This document shows, one piece after another, positions 23,162 to 33,731 of a stretch of DNA of 64,000 nt. A program made the translations under genes and the position numbers. The notes beneath the pieces were generated by a model. That model did not search any database and was not told the origin of the DNA. It saw only the letters and a list, made by a program, of their open reading frames with translations. The DNA comes from Mycogone perniciosa (lineage: Eukaryota; Ascomycota; Sordariomycetes; Hypocreales; Hypocreaceae): positions 248,001-312,000 of the forward strand of contig JAOALB010000001.1 of NCBI GenBank assembly GCA_025331125.1, in the 5' to 3' direction. Every line of letters starts with the position of its first letter. Position 1 is the first letter of the stretch.

Positions 23162-25204
23162 ATGGCGCCTCTAGACATGTTTGCTGACTATCCTGACCCT
23201 ATTGAGGGGCCTGATACTGGATATGTCTCACGGACCGACCGAAATCCCGTATTGAAAGGATGGCCTCTAGTGATAGGGGCTGGAATGTACGTCAAGCTCT
23301 TCCCCTGGCTGTGAATAGAATAAAATCTCCTTTGCTAACTTATCTGCCCTATGTAGCTTATCAAGGAGCAACGCCGTCGCGCGATACTTTTGGTATAATG
23401 TTCGCTTCCACACCCTCAGGGACATGTCAGTACTGGATGAAGTGCCCTACACTTTTCACGTGCGTGGTCTCCTTATCAGATTTGAGATTATTGATGGCAT
23501 TGTATAGTGCTGATGAGACGAACAGCCCTGTGTCACGCCCTTGGGTAAAACAGGGCCCATGCTTGATTTTGGCCCTGAACTTTTGGCTTCCAAGTACGCC
23601 GCATCCGATGTGCGATATTACTCAGTCAGCGACTACCATGAGATGTACAAGTCTGGCAAGGTCACACCACTACAAGTCGCAGAGACGCTTCTGTCTCTAA
23701 CCACCCAGCCAGGCAAGTATAAGGATGCCTGGGCGGACTCTCATGGCGCAGACCATCTTGCGCTCGAAGCGGCCAAGGCGTCTACGGAGCGCTGGGCCGC
23801 TGGCAAGCCTCTGGGTATTTTGGATGGAGTGCCTATCGGTGTCAAGGACGATACCGACGTCAAGGGCTATGTCAACCACATCGGCATGAAGTATAATCCT
23901 TCTTTGCCCTGCTTCGCACCAAAAGAGAACTCCACATGGTCAGTGAAGGCGCTTCAGGACGCTGGAGCTGTTGTTATTGGAAAGAATACCATGCATGAGC
24001 TTGGATCAGGTACGCTGCTGGTGTGGATTTGAGACAGGGAAAAGACATGATACTAACAAGGCTGCAGATACCAGTGGTTTGAATGTACGGGATGAAGCCC
24101 TTCCCACAGTTGTTTGGTGCAAGTGTAAGCTAACTCGATTATTATCAGGTCAGCCAAGGCACACCAACAAACCATCTCAACAACGCCTACTACCCAGGCG
24201 GATCCTCCAACGGAGCCGGATCCTCCATCTCAGCTGGTATTGTCCCCATCTGTGTCGGTACCGACGCAGGAGGCAGTATCCGCATCCCCGCCAACTTCAA
24301 TGGCATCTACGGCCTCAAGCCCAGTCACCACCGCACCGATGTTATGAGAAGCACCGTGTGCGTCACTGGGCCTCTTGTCGCCAACGTTTCTGACCTCACC
24401 ATTGCCTACCGCTTCATGTCTCAGCCTAATCCGGGATGCCCTACGCAAGGCCGCTTTGGCCTCTCGCTCCCCCCTGAGCCCTCAGCGAAGCGCATCATGG
24501 GCGTCTACCGCGAATGGTTCAACGAGGCTGATCCGCGCGTTAGAGCAGTGTGTGATAGGGCGCTCGAGTACTTCACTACTAAGCGCGGCTATGAAATTGT
24601 GGATATCACTATCCCATACTTGTCTGAATCGCGCATCGCTCATGGTGGTCTCTGTGTCACTGAAATGTACGAGACAGTCCGTCGGCGAACTCCTAACCCG
24701 GCGGACTGGCCCACACTTCTCGGCCCAGCCAACAAACTCCTCCTCTCGATAGCTGCGCAGACCCCAGGCGTCGACTACCTCAGGTTCAACGCCATCCGCA
24801 CCGTTCTCATGCGTCACCTAGCATTCCTCTTCCAGAAATACCCAGGTCTGCTCATTATGGCTCCGACAGTGCCCATGATCGGATGGCCACGCTCACCAGG
24901 CGATGATGCTTATGGCTCGAGTGATACGAACTCGTCGTTGCGAAACATGTCGTACGTCTTCTTGGCTAATATGACGGGCACGCCGTCTGTGTCAGCGCCT
25001 ATGGGATATGTTGATCCCGAACAGGGCGATGGGAAGCTGCCAGTGAGTTTGATAGCTACGGGCGAGTGGGGAAGTGAGGAGCAGTTGTTGGCGTGGGCAG
25101 GTGAGGCGGAGGAGTATTTGCATGAGATGAATGTGGAGGGACGCAGGCGCCCAGATGCGTGGGTTGATGTGCTGACCTTGGCACAAGAAAAGGAGGGCAA
25201 TTAA
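23162..25204 (+). CDS. Amidase of the amidase-signature family (acetamidase/general amidase type)
   Basis: Hydrolyses carboxamides to the acid and ammonia; fungal members use acetamide or aryl and fatty amides as nitrogen sources. I read five exons: 23162-23286, 23357-23459, 23526-24009, 24068-24084 (17 bp only) and 24149-25204, all GT-AG and in phase, about 594 residues. The Ser-cisSer-Lys triad is visible. The Lys is in GVPIGVKDDTDVKGY (about residue 183). The cis-Ser pair is in GGSSNGAGSS (about 262-263). The nucleophile is in GTDAGGSIRIPA (about Ser286). The very short fourth exon encodes DTSGLN just before the Gly/Ser loop, so gene finders may miss it. The start sits in CACCATGGC, an ideal context. 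The gene converges on the DUF7721-like gene with only 167 bp between stops. The substrate cannot be told from the sequence. Confidence 0.92.
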
Positions 25205-25371
25205 TGAATAGGTTTGCACTAGTGATTGAAGTTCTTTGTATGAGCGATGAGTTTGGATATAGCAATGCTTGTTATGTGCGTTCATTGGCCATCACGATGG
25301 TTGTGTTTGATAGTCTTCACAAACTGAGCATGATATTTATCTTCGTAGCTTGCTACCTGTGATAGATAGCC

Positions 25372-26400
25372 TTACTTAATGAACTTGGAGGCAAAGCCCA
25401 TGAGACCACCTTGCTGCTGAGCCTGGCTCTTGAAGTACATCTTCATGGCCAATTCACCGGCTTGTTGGACCACCGACTCCTTGCTAGCGCCAGATGACAC
25501 CTTGCCCTGAGAGGCCTTGGAATCGAAGAGCTGCCAAGAGGTGAGTAAGTGCATTCTTGGACCATTTCATTGACAGGAGGAAGAAAGATTTATGATACCT
25601 TGCTGGCTTCGGACATGGCTAGGCCGAGGAATGCACCCTGGCTCTGCTTCTCGCCTGTCTCGCCCTGTGTGAACTTCTTGAGGGCCTGCAGGGCCGCTGC
25701 AGTTCCAAGGGTATTCTCATCGGCGACGTCATCATCGTCGTCATACGTCTTCTTGTGCTTGCGAATGGCATCTAGACCAAGGACACCAAGGGCACTGTGT
25801 TAGCCACATGCGCTTTTCCGTACAAGACAAGACAATACCCCCTCGCCAATGCCAAGATGGCCGAGAGGGGCAAGCATCACGAGATGCTCTGATTGGTAGT
25901 ATGCTATGTCTGTATATGTGTGTATGGATGTATGTACTAACCTTGCTCGTCGATGTCTTCATTGGCAAGACGAGACTTGTTTTGGCCGATGGAGCTGATG
26001 ATGCTGGAGAAGAGCTCGCTGCTGCCAGAAGAGCCGGCGCGGCTATTTGCCTCCTCGTGGGCTTGACGGAGGTCTTCGTCGTCATGGTGGAAATCTCCGC
26101 CAGCGGGATAGTTGCCTCCGTGGGCTTCTAATGGTGGAATACGGGGTTAGAAATGGTCATTCTTTACGTCCTTTGAGACGTTATCGGACAAGGCTGTGTG
26201 TCAACTAACTGTTTCCCGGGGGGAGAGGATTGTTTCCTAAGGCCCCATGTCAGCTTCACCCAGGACGGAGGATGGAAGATGGTAATGGTGATGATGGTGG
26301 TTCTACAAAGATGCGATCCGAGATGCATGTGGGATTTCAACGTACCCTGATTGACCTGCTTGTCAAGGAACTCCTTGCCCGCGCTGAAGATCTTGTCCAT
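25372..26400 (-). CDS. Small DUF7721 / beta-flanking-like fungal protein
   Basis: A 199-residue protein from five exons on the minus strand: 26346-26400, 26210-26236 (27 bp), 25942-26127, 25599-25771 and 25372-25530. All junctions are GT-AG and phase-consistent. It begins MDKIFSAGKEFLDKQVNQG, then a Gly/Pro/Asn-rich linker and an acidic His-rich stretch (GGDFHHDDEDLRQAHEEA). A helical region (LFSSIISSIGQNKSRL, EDIDEQDAIRKHKKTYDDDD) follows, then a conserved alanine/lysine helical C-terminus ending GLMGFASKFIK. The layout matches fungal proteins labelled beta-flanking protein or DUF7721, whose function is unknown. It has no signal peptide or membrane helix, so it is probably cytosolic. An acceptor 17 bp upstream of the chosen one at 25772 would bring in a stop. 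Confidence 0.8.
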
Positions 26401-29258
26401 GGTGACGATGAATGCAGTTGTAAACTGATGCCACGCAAAATTTAGAGATGGGAAGCTGATATCGTCGATGGGTTTACAAGAATTAAATAGAGGCAGCCTG
26501 TTCGAGACGTCACGTCTGGATGCAATGGACGATTACCCCGCCATCATGCACGCAAAGCCGGCCATTAGAAGCTGAAAGTCGACCAGATGACGCCTCGAGT
26601 ACTCCGTAGAGAGTACAGAGTACCTGTGGCGGCCTCCTGTCGGTGTGGGGTGTTTTGCCAAATGGAACGTCGATGCTCCTTGATAATCAGAAGAGCGGGA
26701 CGGACAGATATATATGTATAATAGAGATTGACCAAGGAGACTCTATCCTGTATGGAGACGAATAAGTTCATTCCTAGCAATAATCTTTGGAAGCAACAGT
26801 TTCGAAGAGCTCCCAACTGGTTGGTATAATAGAGAGATGTATGTACTAATTAGTACGAGGTAGTCGTGGTCAATACACCCCTGTCTCTAAGTCTTGTCTG
26901 AAATTCTGTCTGTATGACACCGCTGCAGTTGGATTGTAGACATGGAGCATTAGCAATATTCTGTCTCTACGGAGAAGTCTCTTCAACTGTATTGACGTTT
27001 GATGAGAGAATCAACAGTTTCGTGCCCGAGAAATGTCAAGTCATGGCTGCCTATGTCATAGTGCCCGCAGCTGAGATAAGCTTGTCAGCCCTGTAATACA
27101 GCCACGTTGGCGGTGGAGGTTCACACCCAACTGAATTTCTTTCATGTGAGAACCGGAGGGAGGCATCTATTGCAACATACATCACTACATCAGTCGTATA
27201 GGTAAAGTTCTTGACTGTTTGATGAATAGAGTTGGATGCGAGTACTTGGTGGGGCTACAAAAAGTATCCTTGAAACGGATTAACAATATCCATGGTTGCT
27301 CGGATTCCAACTGCCCTCTTGTTATGCAGCAAATTGTTCTTTTTTTGGATGCAGGATTCTAAGCCAAGCTGATTGATGGTTTGCCCGGCTGAGGCATCTT
27401 CCGTCTGCGGGCGCCAGGCATAGTCTCCGTTTTTTGCTCAATAAATCAAAATCAGCCACGCAGCCGTAGATCAAGGCCCTTGTGTCGTGTCGGCGTAGTC
27501 CGTCGTGCGGCAAAGGGAGATCAGCGAAAGTCGCGCATGTACGGAGTGCTGTCGGGGTCTGAAACTATCAATGATATGATTGTGAATCGCGACTTTCACT
27601 GCTCGGGAATGTAGCACGGAGTCGTGGCGTGTTTCGGAGTGGCGCTGAAACGGACAACCACCCGCACCTCCACAATGCCCTTAGTTGAGGAAGCATCCAT
27701 TTTTTACGTCTCAACGGGGAAACCGACTCTTAAATGGACAGATGCCGCTTGAATAATACGTCCCGAATAGGCAACATGGTGAGGGTTCGTCTGGGAATAC
27801 GACACACCTTGGCCAGGCGTCATGTTTTGACCACCAGGCACATTCATACTGAGTGAAACGCCATCAAGTTACTTACTTCGTAGTAGCGCCCGTTTTGCTG
27901 ATACGGGCTACGGCATTGTCCGAATTCTTGTGACCGGTATCCGTTGTTTTTGACTTTCCCCCAAAAGATGCCGAGTATATACGAAGTAGGACATGAACAC
28001 CATAGGCTGACAAAGACGTAGCTAAATTGAATGCATACTCGTAGGTACCTATTGTGGAGGCTTGATAATAATACCACAAGTACGGAGTACGGAGTACGAG
28101 GTACTAGTACTCCGTAGTATTAGCTATGACGACAGATAACCACTTTGCTAGTTGTCTTGTCATTCACGCATGTTCGATACGAGTGCTCCGTACTCCGTAG
28201 TACGCTAGGAATATTACTAGGACTACTGCCTGTAGATTGCCGTTGCCGTTTAGCACAGCCCCATGAGGCTCCATCGAATCTACCGACCCAAAAGTAGAAA
28301 GAATAACAGTGACAGTTCTTTTGCATGTGGGTGGATTCTTCAACAACTCAATGAAACACGAGGAAACAAGTGGTTGCGTAGCGCTCACAAAGCTTCTGAT
28401 ACTAAAACAACAATGCCTCCAATCTCCTTCTGAAAAAAATGCTTATTGTCGTTGTCTCACCATCACACTATCACACTATCGCACTAATCCCAGTGGGGAT
28501 CCACTGCACTGCGCTGATCGTTACGGGGCACGGAGTACCTAAGGTACTTCGTACAGTGCGTCAAAAAAAGCCAGCCAAGCCCAGCCCCGGCTCAGGGCCG
28601 TCTAGGACTTCAGCGCCCAGCCATAGCCATGCATGGGCCACTGTCGCAGTACATTCAGGACAGCCTAAGGCAAGGGGAGGCCACCACCTCAGAGGCCAGC
28701 GCTCCGAGCGGTTCGCAGCAGCACTGTACGAACTGTGCGAAGTTATGCATGTGTGTTTTTCTTTGAGGCGCATGTCGTTTAAGGTCATGCATCCCCTGCC
28801 CTCTCCAAACTCCGTTTCGCCTTGCTCCATCAGCCAGACCCTCATCCCGACAACTCGCCCCCCCTGGCCTGTCTGGTCAAGTCAACCTTACAAAGACCGC
28901 ACCTTAATATTATTGCAGTTACTTTATCGCTCGGTTTCCTACGTTTTTGTTGGCCCTGTCTTTGTTCTTGTTACCGTCTTTCAGTACCCCCCTTTGTCGC
29001 CCGCCATCCTTCTGCCTCTCGTACGATCGTCTCTTTGCGTCTCCTCGCCGTGTCACCTCGATCAACTCGAACTAGTTCCTTCATTCGACTCGCCCTGTTC
29101 TTATCTTGTCCTGTTTCTTCGCCGACAATCAACGCGACTCCCGCCCGAGCATCGCCAAGTCCATTCGTTGTACGTAAATCTCGCAAAGGAGGACATCTTC
29201 GCATCACCCATCCGTCACGGTCCGCCGACTCCCGGTTGGAGTCGACAACTTGCCCACC
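26401..29258. other. 2.9-kb gene-poor stretch with clustered TACGGAG words
   Basis: No supported gene. Motif words lie near 26600 and 27540, at 28080-28116 (GTACGGA units followed by an inverted GTACTCCGTA), at 28185-28204 and near 28528-28556. A 294-codon ORF (28439-29323) overlaps the next gene in another frame, is Pro/Ser/Leu-rich and was rejected. The last ~400 bp is a CT-rich leader of the UPF0658 gene. Confidence 0.55.
28080..28116. repeat. Opposed tandem TACGGAG / TACTCCG motifs
   Basis: Two GTACGGA units run into GTACGAGGTACTA and then GTACTCCGTA in the opposite orientation, giving a short inverted arrangement that could fold back. Confidence 0.8.
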
Positions 29259-30693
29259 GTGGCTACCAGGCTCGAGTCTCGAAAGTCGCTGCTCGGCGCC
29301 GACCCGGGCTTCTCGCAAAATAGCGCGCAGTATCACCATCAGCATTCTTACAGCCAGAGCGGCGACTACGGCAATGAATACGGCCAGGCCTACCCCCAGG
29401 CATCGTTGGCACAACCAGCATACACGCAGCCGACCTATGCCGAGAACGCGAACCTGAACCAGAACTTTGACCAAGGCTATGCTGCGCGAGAGGGACTGGC
29501 ATCGGCTGGTGCTGCTCCGAGCACTGCTGGTACCAAGGTCGATTTCCTCAAGAGCAAATGGCCTTCCAGCTTCATGATTGTCACAGGTGTCCAGGCCATC
29601 ATCTGTCTGGCCTTTGAGGCGTACGTTTCTGATCTCGACTGCTTTTGAGACTGGTTGGTGCTAATATTTATTCAACAGATACGTGTTCGGCAAGTTTCAG
29701 CTGAGTCTTGGCTCATATGTCTGGGCTCCCCAGGTTCAATCTCAGTACAAAACGATACCAACTTTCCTTACTCTCTTCATTTTCGGCTTTCTCTACGAGT
29801 TGATTCTTGCGCTTGATGCATTGCGAATGAAGAATACCATCCAAATCATCGGCGTCTGTATTGCCAACCTAGCGCTCCTTGTCTACACGGCCCTTCAAAT
29901 CGATCAGATCCAGGTCGCTTTCAATGTGTTGGAGACAAACGGCGCCCTGATCCCAGGTCTTACCGCTGCCGTTCTCTGGGGTGATCTCAAGGCGTACCTT
30001 ATTGCTATCCCAGCCATTATCGCCGTTACTACAATCGGCATGGTTTTCATTGCCTGGAAGCTCTACCAGCAATTTTCTTGGGATATCCTCAAGAATATCG
30101 GTGCTGACTACCGCATGAAGAAGCGATTCCTTCACTACCAGGTGTGTAATTCTTATAAATGGTGTGGATTGGATTATATGACTTACTAACGTGTGTTTTT
30201 CCAGATCTACATTTCCTTGCTCAAGTTTGACTTTTTCTTCTTCCTTGGGTTCATCATTCAGTTTGTCGTTGTTGTTGCTCAGCGAACTGACCCTGAATTC
30301 GCCTTGACCGTTGCGACCGTCCCGATCACAATCGCAATTCTACTTGCCGCTGCATACTTCACCCGCAGGGAAAACAAGACCGGCGTGGTCATTGTCATCC
30401 TCCTTTACTTCGGTGGTCTCTCTTATTTCATTTTTAAGCTTGTCCGCATTTATCAACCTAGTCACGCCGAGGCCTATCAGGCTGTTCGAAAGTCTCTCAC
30501 GGCCTTCGCCGTCATTACCATTCTCTTAATTGTTATGACAATTGTCAACGCCTGTATTTGCATGCACAACTTTGGCGCCGGCCTAAAGGCCCACCTGACC
30601 TCTTCGGGTCAGGATGAGGAGAAGCAGGATATCAACTCTTACGGCATGAACGATGTCAAGCCACCGGCGGCTAGCCGGATGACCATTGACTAA
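29259..30693 (+). CDS. UPF0658 Golgi apparatus multi-pass membrane protein (apparent GTG start)
   Basis: Three exons, 29259-29620, 29679-30141 and 30205-30693, with GT-AG introns of 58 and 63 bp; about 437 residues. Residues 1-90 are hydrophilic and rich in Tyr, Gln, Ser and Ala. About seven or eight hydrophobic helices follow (SSFMIVTGVQAIICLAFEAY; IIGVCIANLALLVYTALQI; IAIPAIIAVTTIGMVFIAW; FFFFLGFIIQFVVVVAQR and others). The cytosolic tail contains GQDEEKQDINSYG. The pattern matches fungal proteins annotated UPF0658, assigned to the Golgi in fission yeast; function unknown. No in-frame ATG exists before the first helix. GTG at 29259 lies in CCCACCGTGGCT, exactly a Kozak context with A changed to G, and would start (M)ATRLESRKSLLG. 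An unseen upstream exon with the true ATG is the alternative. Confidence 0.8.
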
Positions 30694-31601
30694 ATGGCAT
30701 TTAGAAGCTTCCTGAGATGGATATAGAATGCTCGGAGGGGTGGGATGTACAAATAAACGAATTTATGAAAGGGAAAGGCTTTGCTCTTCTCACTTGAGAC
30801 TAGTCAGGAGGGACAGGCATTCAGACGAAGGGCAACCGAGGAGGCTTTGGAAAGTGTTGGATGTTTTCTCTTCAACTAAATGGATACCAATATTTCTTTT
30901 CTTCGTTTATTTTTTTCTTCATCGGATGGGCTCATGCGACGGAGGATGTTGAGCCTGTCCTCTGTCCCCACGATGGCGGCGTGGAGTTTTGGGATACTAA
31001 TGCTTTTATTTCCTTTATGATCATCAAGACTCAGATACACCATGTACAGGTGAAGCTTGGTCTGCAAAAAACTCATGGGAGTGGTGGTGAATTTTGCTTG
31101 CGTGGATGAAAGATGGGACTGCTTCTAGACGAGCAATGTCTTTTTCTTAGCTATTCCATACTATCTATGGCTTTGCCAATGACGAAACTTTCATATGTTG
31201 AATCGAGCCTCTACTCGTCCAGTGAATGAATGAGTGACTTGTCCTTGGTAATGGAGATTTGGACATTGGATTTTAATCGATCTTTGAAGAGTGAGCTGAA
31301 TACTCGGTTAGTCCAAATCATGGATAATCATATTTGATATTGATCCCATTCCTAACGAGCTAGACTATGTTACCATGGAATCCAACCTAGCGATTCCCCG
31401 TATGTAAAGACGCTGTCCCAAATCCAACCCTCCCATTGAATACCATATTTCCCGCCTTAACCATGAAATAGAGGAGAGAGAGAGTGTGTGCATGTGTGTG
31501 AACATGAGTAAGAATACCGCAAAACGCCATAGCGAACGTAACCGCCAGTTGTAAGTTTACGCCCCAAAAAGACCAGTCCGAAAGAGAATGAGTGACCCTC
31601 A
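30694..31601. other. Convergent 3' spacer
   Basis: About 0.9 kb between the UPF0658 stop and the Gid2 stop, holding both 3' UTRs. A short AGAG/TGTG-rich run lies near 31470-31505. No gene seen. Confidence 0.5.
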
Positions 31602-33014
31602 TCAAAGTGTAATCTTAATCGCATCTTTCAAATGACCCTCGGTCGGACAGTAAGGACACTTGTACCTCTGGCCCTTAGCGATGTTGTTCAAGCTTTCCTT
31701 GCAAATAGCGTGTCCGCATGGTAGCATCATTGCGGGGTTATCTTCTGTTGTCTGCTCCTTGCTCACGGGGCAGACGAAGATGGGGTGGTATATCATGGAC
31801 GGAGGAAGCGGCGTTTCGAAGGCGAGCTCGTTCTCCGAGGTCCATTCCGTCTTCTTTTCCTTCATATAGGTTGTGTACTTGATGAGTCGGGGGAGAGCTA
31901 TGGAGCCTGCGGTGACGGCCACGTAGAGGGGTGATTCGGCAGATAGACCAAGGAGAGAGCAGAATTCGCGGGTGAAGGAGGTGGAAACGTCATCGAAGGC
32001 TGACTCGATCTCGAAGATGTGTCTGTATGGAGAGGCTCCTAGATTCGGCGCGAAGACCATTGCACAGAAGAGTTGTTGTATCTCCTTGATATGTCGGGAT
32101 TGGAACCGTGCAAAGTGCATGCGGGCATACTGTAGAGCGCCTGTTTGTCCGTTGTTGTCGTCATCGGGCAGACCGTTCACGGATGGTCCCTTAAAGAGCC
32201 AAATAAACTGCAATTTGCAGAGTTCAAACTCCAGATTGCTCCCGGTTGCCTCCAGTTTGGCATTGTTGTCACGAGCCCACTCAATAGCTCGGACCAAGTT
32301 ACGGTTCTTCAGATCGGAGAGAATGCTGTACATTTCTGCAAACTTCCCCTCCAAGTGCTCTGGGTAGTCCCCGATATCTGTCTCTCCTTCGTCATCTCTT
32401 GTCATGTCATCGTCGCCATCCTCATCTGTTCGTGCCGTTCGAGGAGACCAGGGATCTGAAGGGGGCAGCGGGTAGTCTCGTGATTCGCGGACGAAAGTCG
32501 ATGCGACAGAAAACTGGCCCTCACGGAGGAGATGCATAGCTATGGCTCGATTGATAAGCGCAGGGTGGTCTGCCATCGCGTCTGTTTCCATCGGGAGGTC
32601 TCGATGCGGGAGAGCCTGAAACAGGTCAGCCTCTCAAGACGAACAGGCGGGGTGGTCGTGATCACAGACCTTATCAAGAGCCCTTCCAAATCCCCTCTGC
32701 GCTTTTGTCACCTCCTTGAGATCATCCGTGATGTCATCCAGACGAGTCTTGACGGGGTTTTGTAGGGCCGTCATCTCCATACTGATTCTATGTGAGTCGG
32801 CATTGGCTGACCAGATCGATTAGCTTCTGTCACACCCCAAGAGATGATACGGGGATGAATTACCCCCAGCGACCTCTTCGCGGGCCGCTGCGAGAAGATT
32901 GATAATCTTGTCGACATCTTCGATGGCAGCTGTGAGATTCGACCTCCTCATCCGCGCCAGCTCGAACTGGAGTGGAGCGAATGGCGAATCGATGTTGTCG
33001 CCTGACCCGGCCAT
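31602..33014 (-). CDS. GID/CTLH ubiquitin-ligase RING subunit (Gid2/Rmd5, RMND5 family)
   Basis: Core E3 subunit of the GID/CTLH complex, which in yeast degrades gluconeogenic enzymes after glucose return. Exons on the minus strand are 32864-33014, 32670-32806 and 31602-32615, with GT-AG introns, giving about 433 residues, close to yeast Rmd5. Domains in order: an N-terminal helical part, LisH-like INRAIAMHLLREGQFSVAST, CTLH (YSILSDLKNRNLVRAIEWA), CRA (LQYARMHFARF onward), and a C-terminal degenerate RING. The RING runs CPVSKEQ, then LPCGHAICKESLNNIAKG, then YKCPYCP, typical of Gid2 where several Zn ligands differ from a classic RING. The start codon at 33014 is in GGCCATGGCCGG read on the minus strand, a strong context. 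It is divergent from the STB6-like gene. Confidence 0.93.
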
Positions 33015-33731
33015 GGCTGTCTGCGGAGTTTGGAATCGTCGCACAGTCTTTAGGGTACAGAACGAAGGTTTACCAAGACTCTCCGTCTCGGTTGACTGAA
33101 GGCAGCCGCGGTGACAGTTTGGAGACAGATTCTCGCAGTGTTGGGTGTAGATGTAGCACAATGGTGGTTGGAGGTCGACACCTCTCTAGACGTCGTCTTA
33201 TCGATAGCCGTCAGATACGTGGTACAGCTCGATGACGATTATGCATGTAAGCATAACTGCACCTTCATCTACGCGTGGATGGAAATGGAAACCATGTATT
33301 ATTACTCCGTACTCCGTACAGTTTTCGTGCACGCATGAAATGATGGAGCAGATAACTTTCAATCTCGCTAGTTCATTCTAAACACCACCTTCATGTTTGC
33401 CCAGGTTTCACTAACTCGCTTCATTCAGTTCACTAATAAGCAAGGGGTCTTACCAGCCGCCCCGAATTAGCGGTTACCCCCGTTATGATGCAACTATGCC
33501 CCGCTTCCAGACGGAATCAAGGAAACTGGCGAGGGATGCTCAGCAAGGCAAGCCGTTGTGCTGCAGCAGTGCATCACATGCCGGCGCTCCGTGGATTATC
33601 CCACGTCACACACGCATCTCCGTCATTCCAACTCTCAGAATCATAGGTGTCAATGATCCTGATTCTTACACACTTAAAGATGCTCTTGCCCTAGCTTGGC
33701 CTCCAAAGCCTTCAGGGCAGATGACACCGCA
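33015..33731. other. Divergent promoter between the Gid2/Rmd5 and STB6-like genes
   Basis: A 717-bp spacer with no supported gene. It contains ATTACTCCGTACTCCGTAC at 33301-33319. Confidence 0.5.
33303..33319. repeat. Tandem TACTCCG motif
   Basis: Two units of the 7-bp word in a divergent promoter, the same form as at 19991-20007. Confidence 0.85.

Noticed and set aside
25742..26085. 114-codon minus-strand ORF in the DUF7721-like gene
   Set aside because: It is the wrong frame across an exon-intron boundary; the spliced frame gives the conserved EDIDEQ block.
28439..29323. 294-codon plus-strand ORF upstream of the UPF0658 gene
   Set aside because: Pro/Ser/Leu-rich without a domain, overlaps the true first exon in another frame, and lies in a CT-rich leader.
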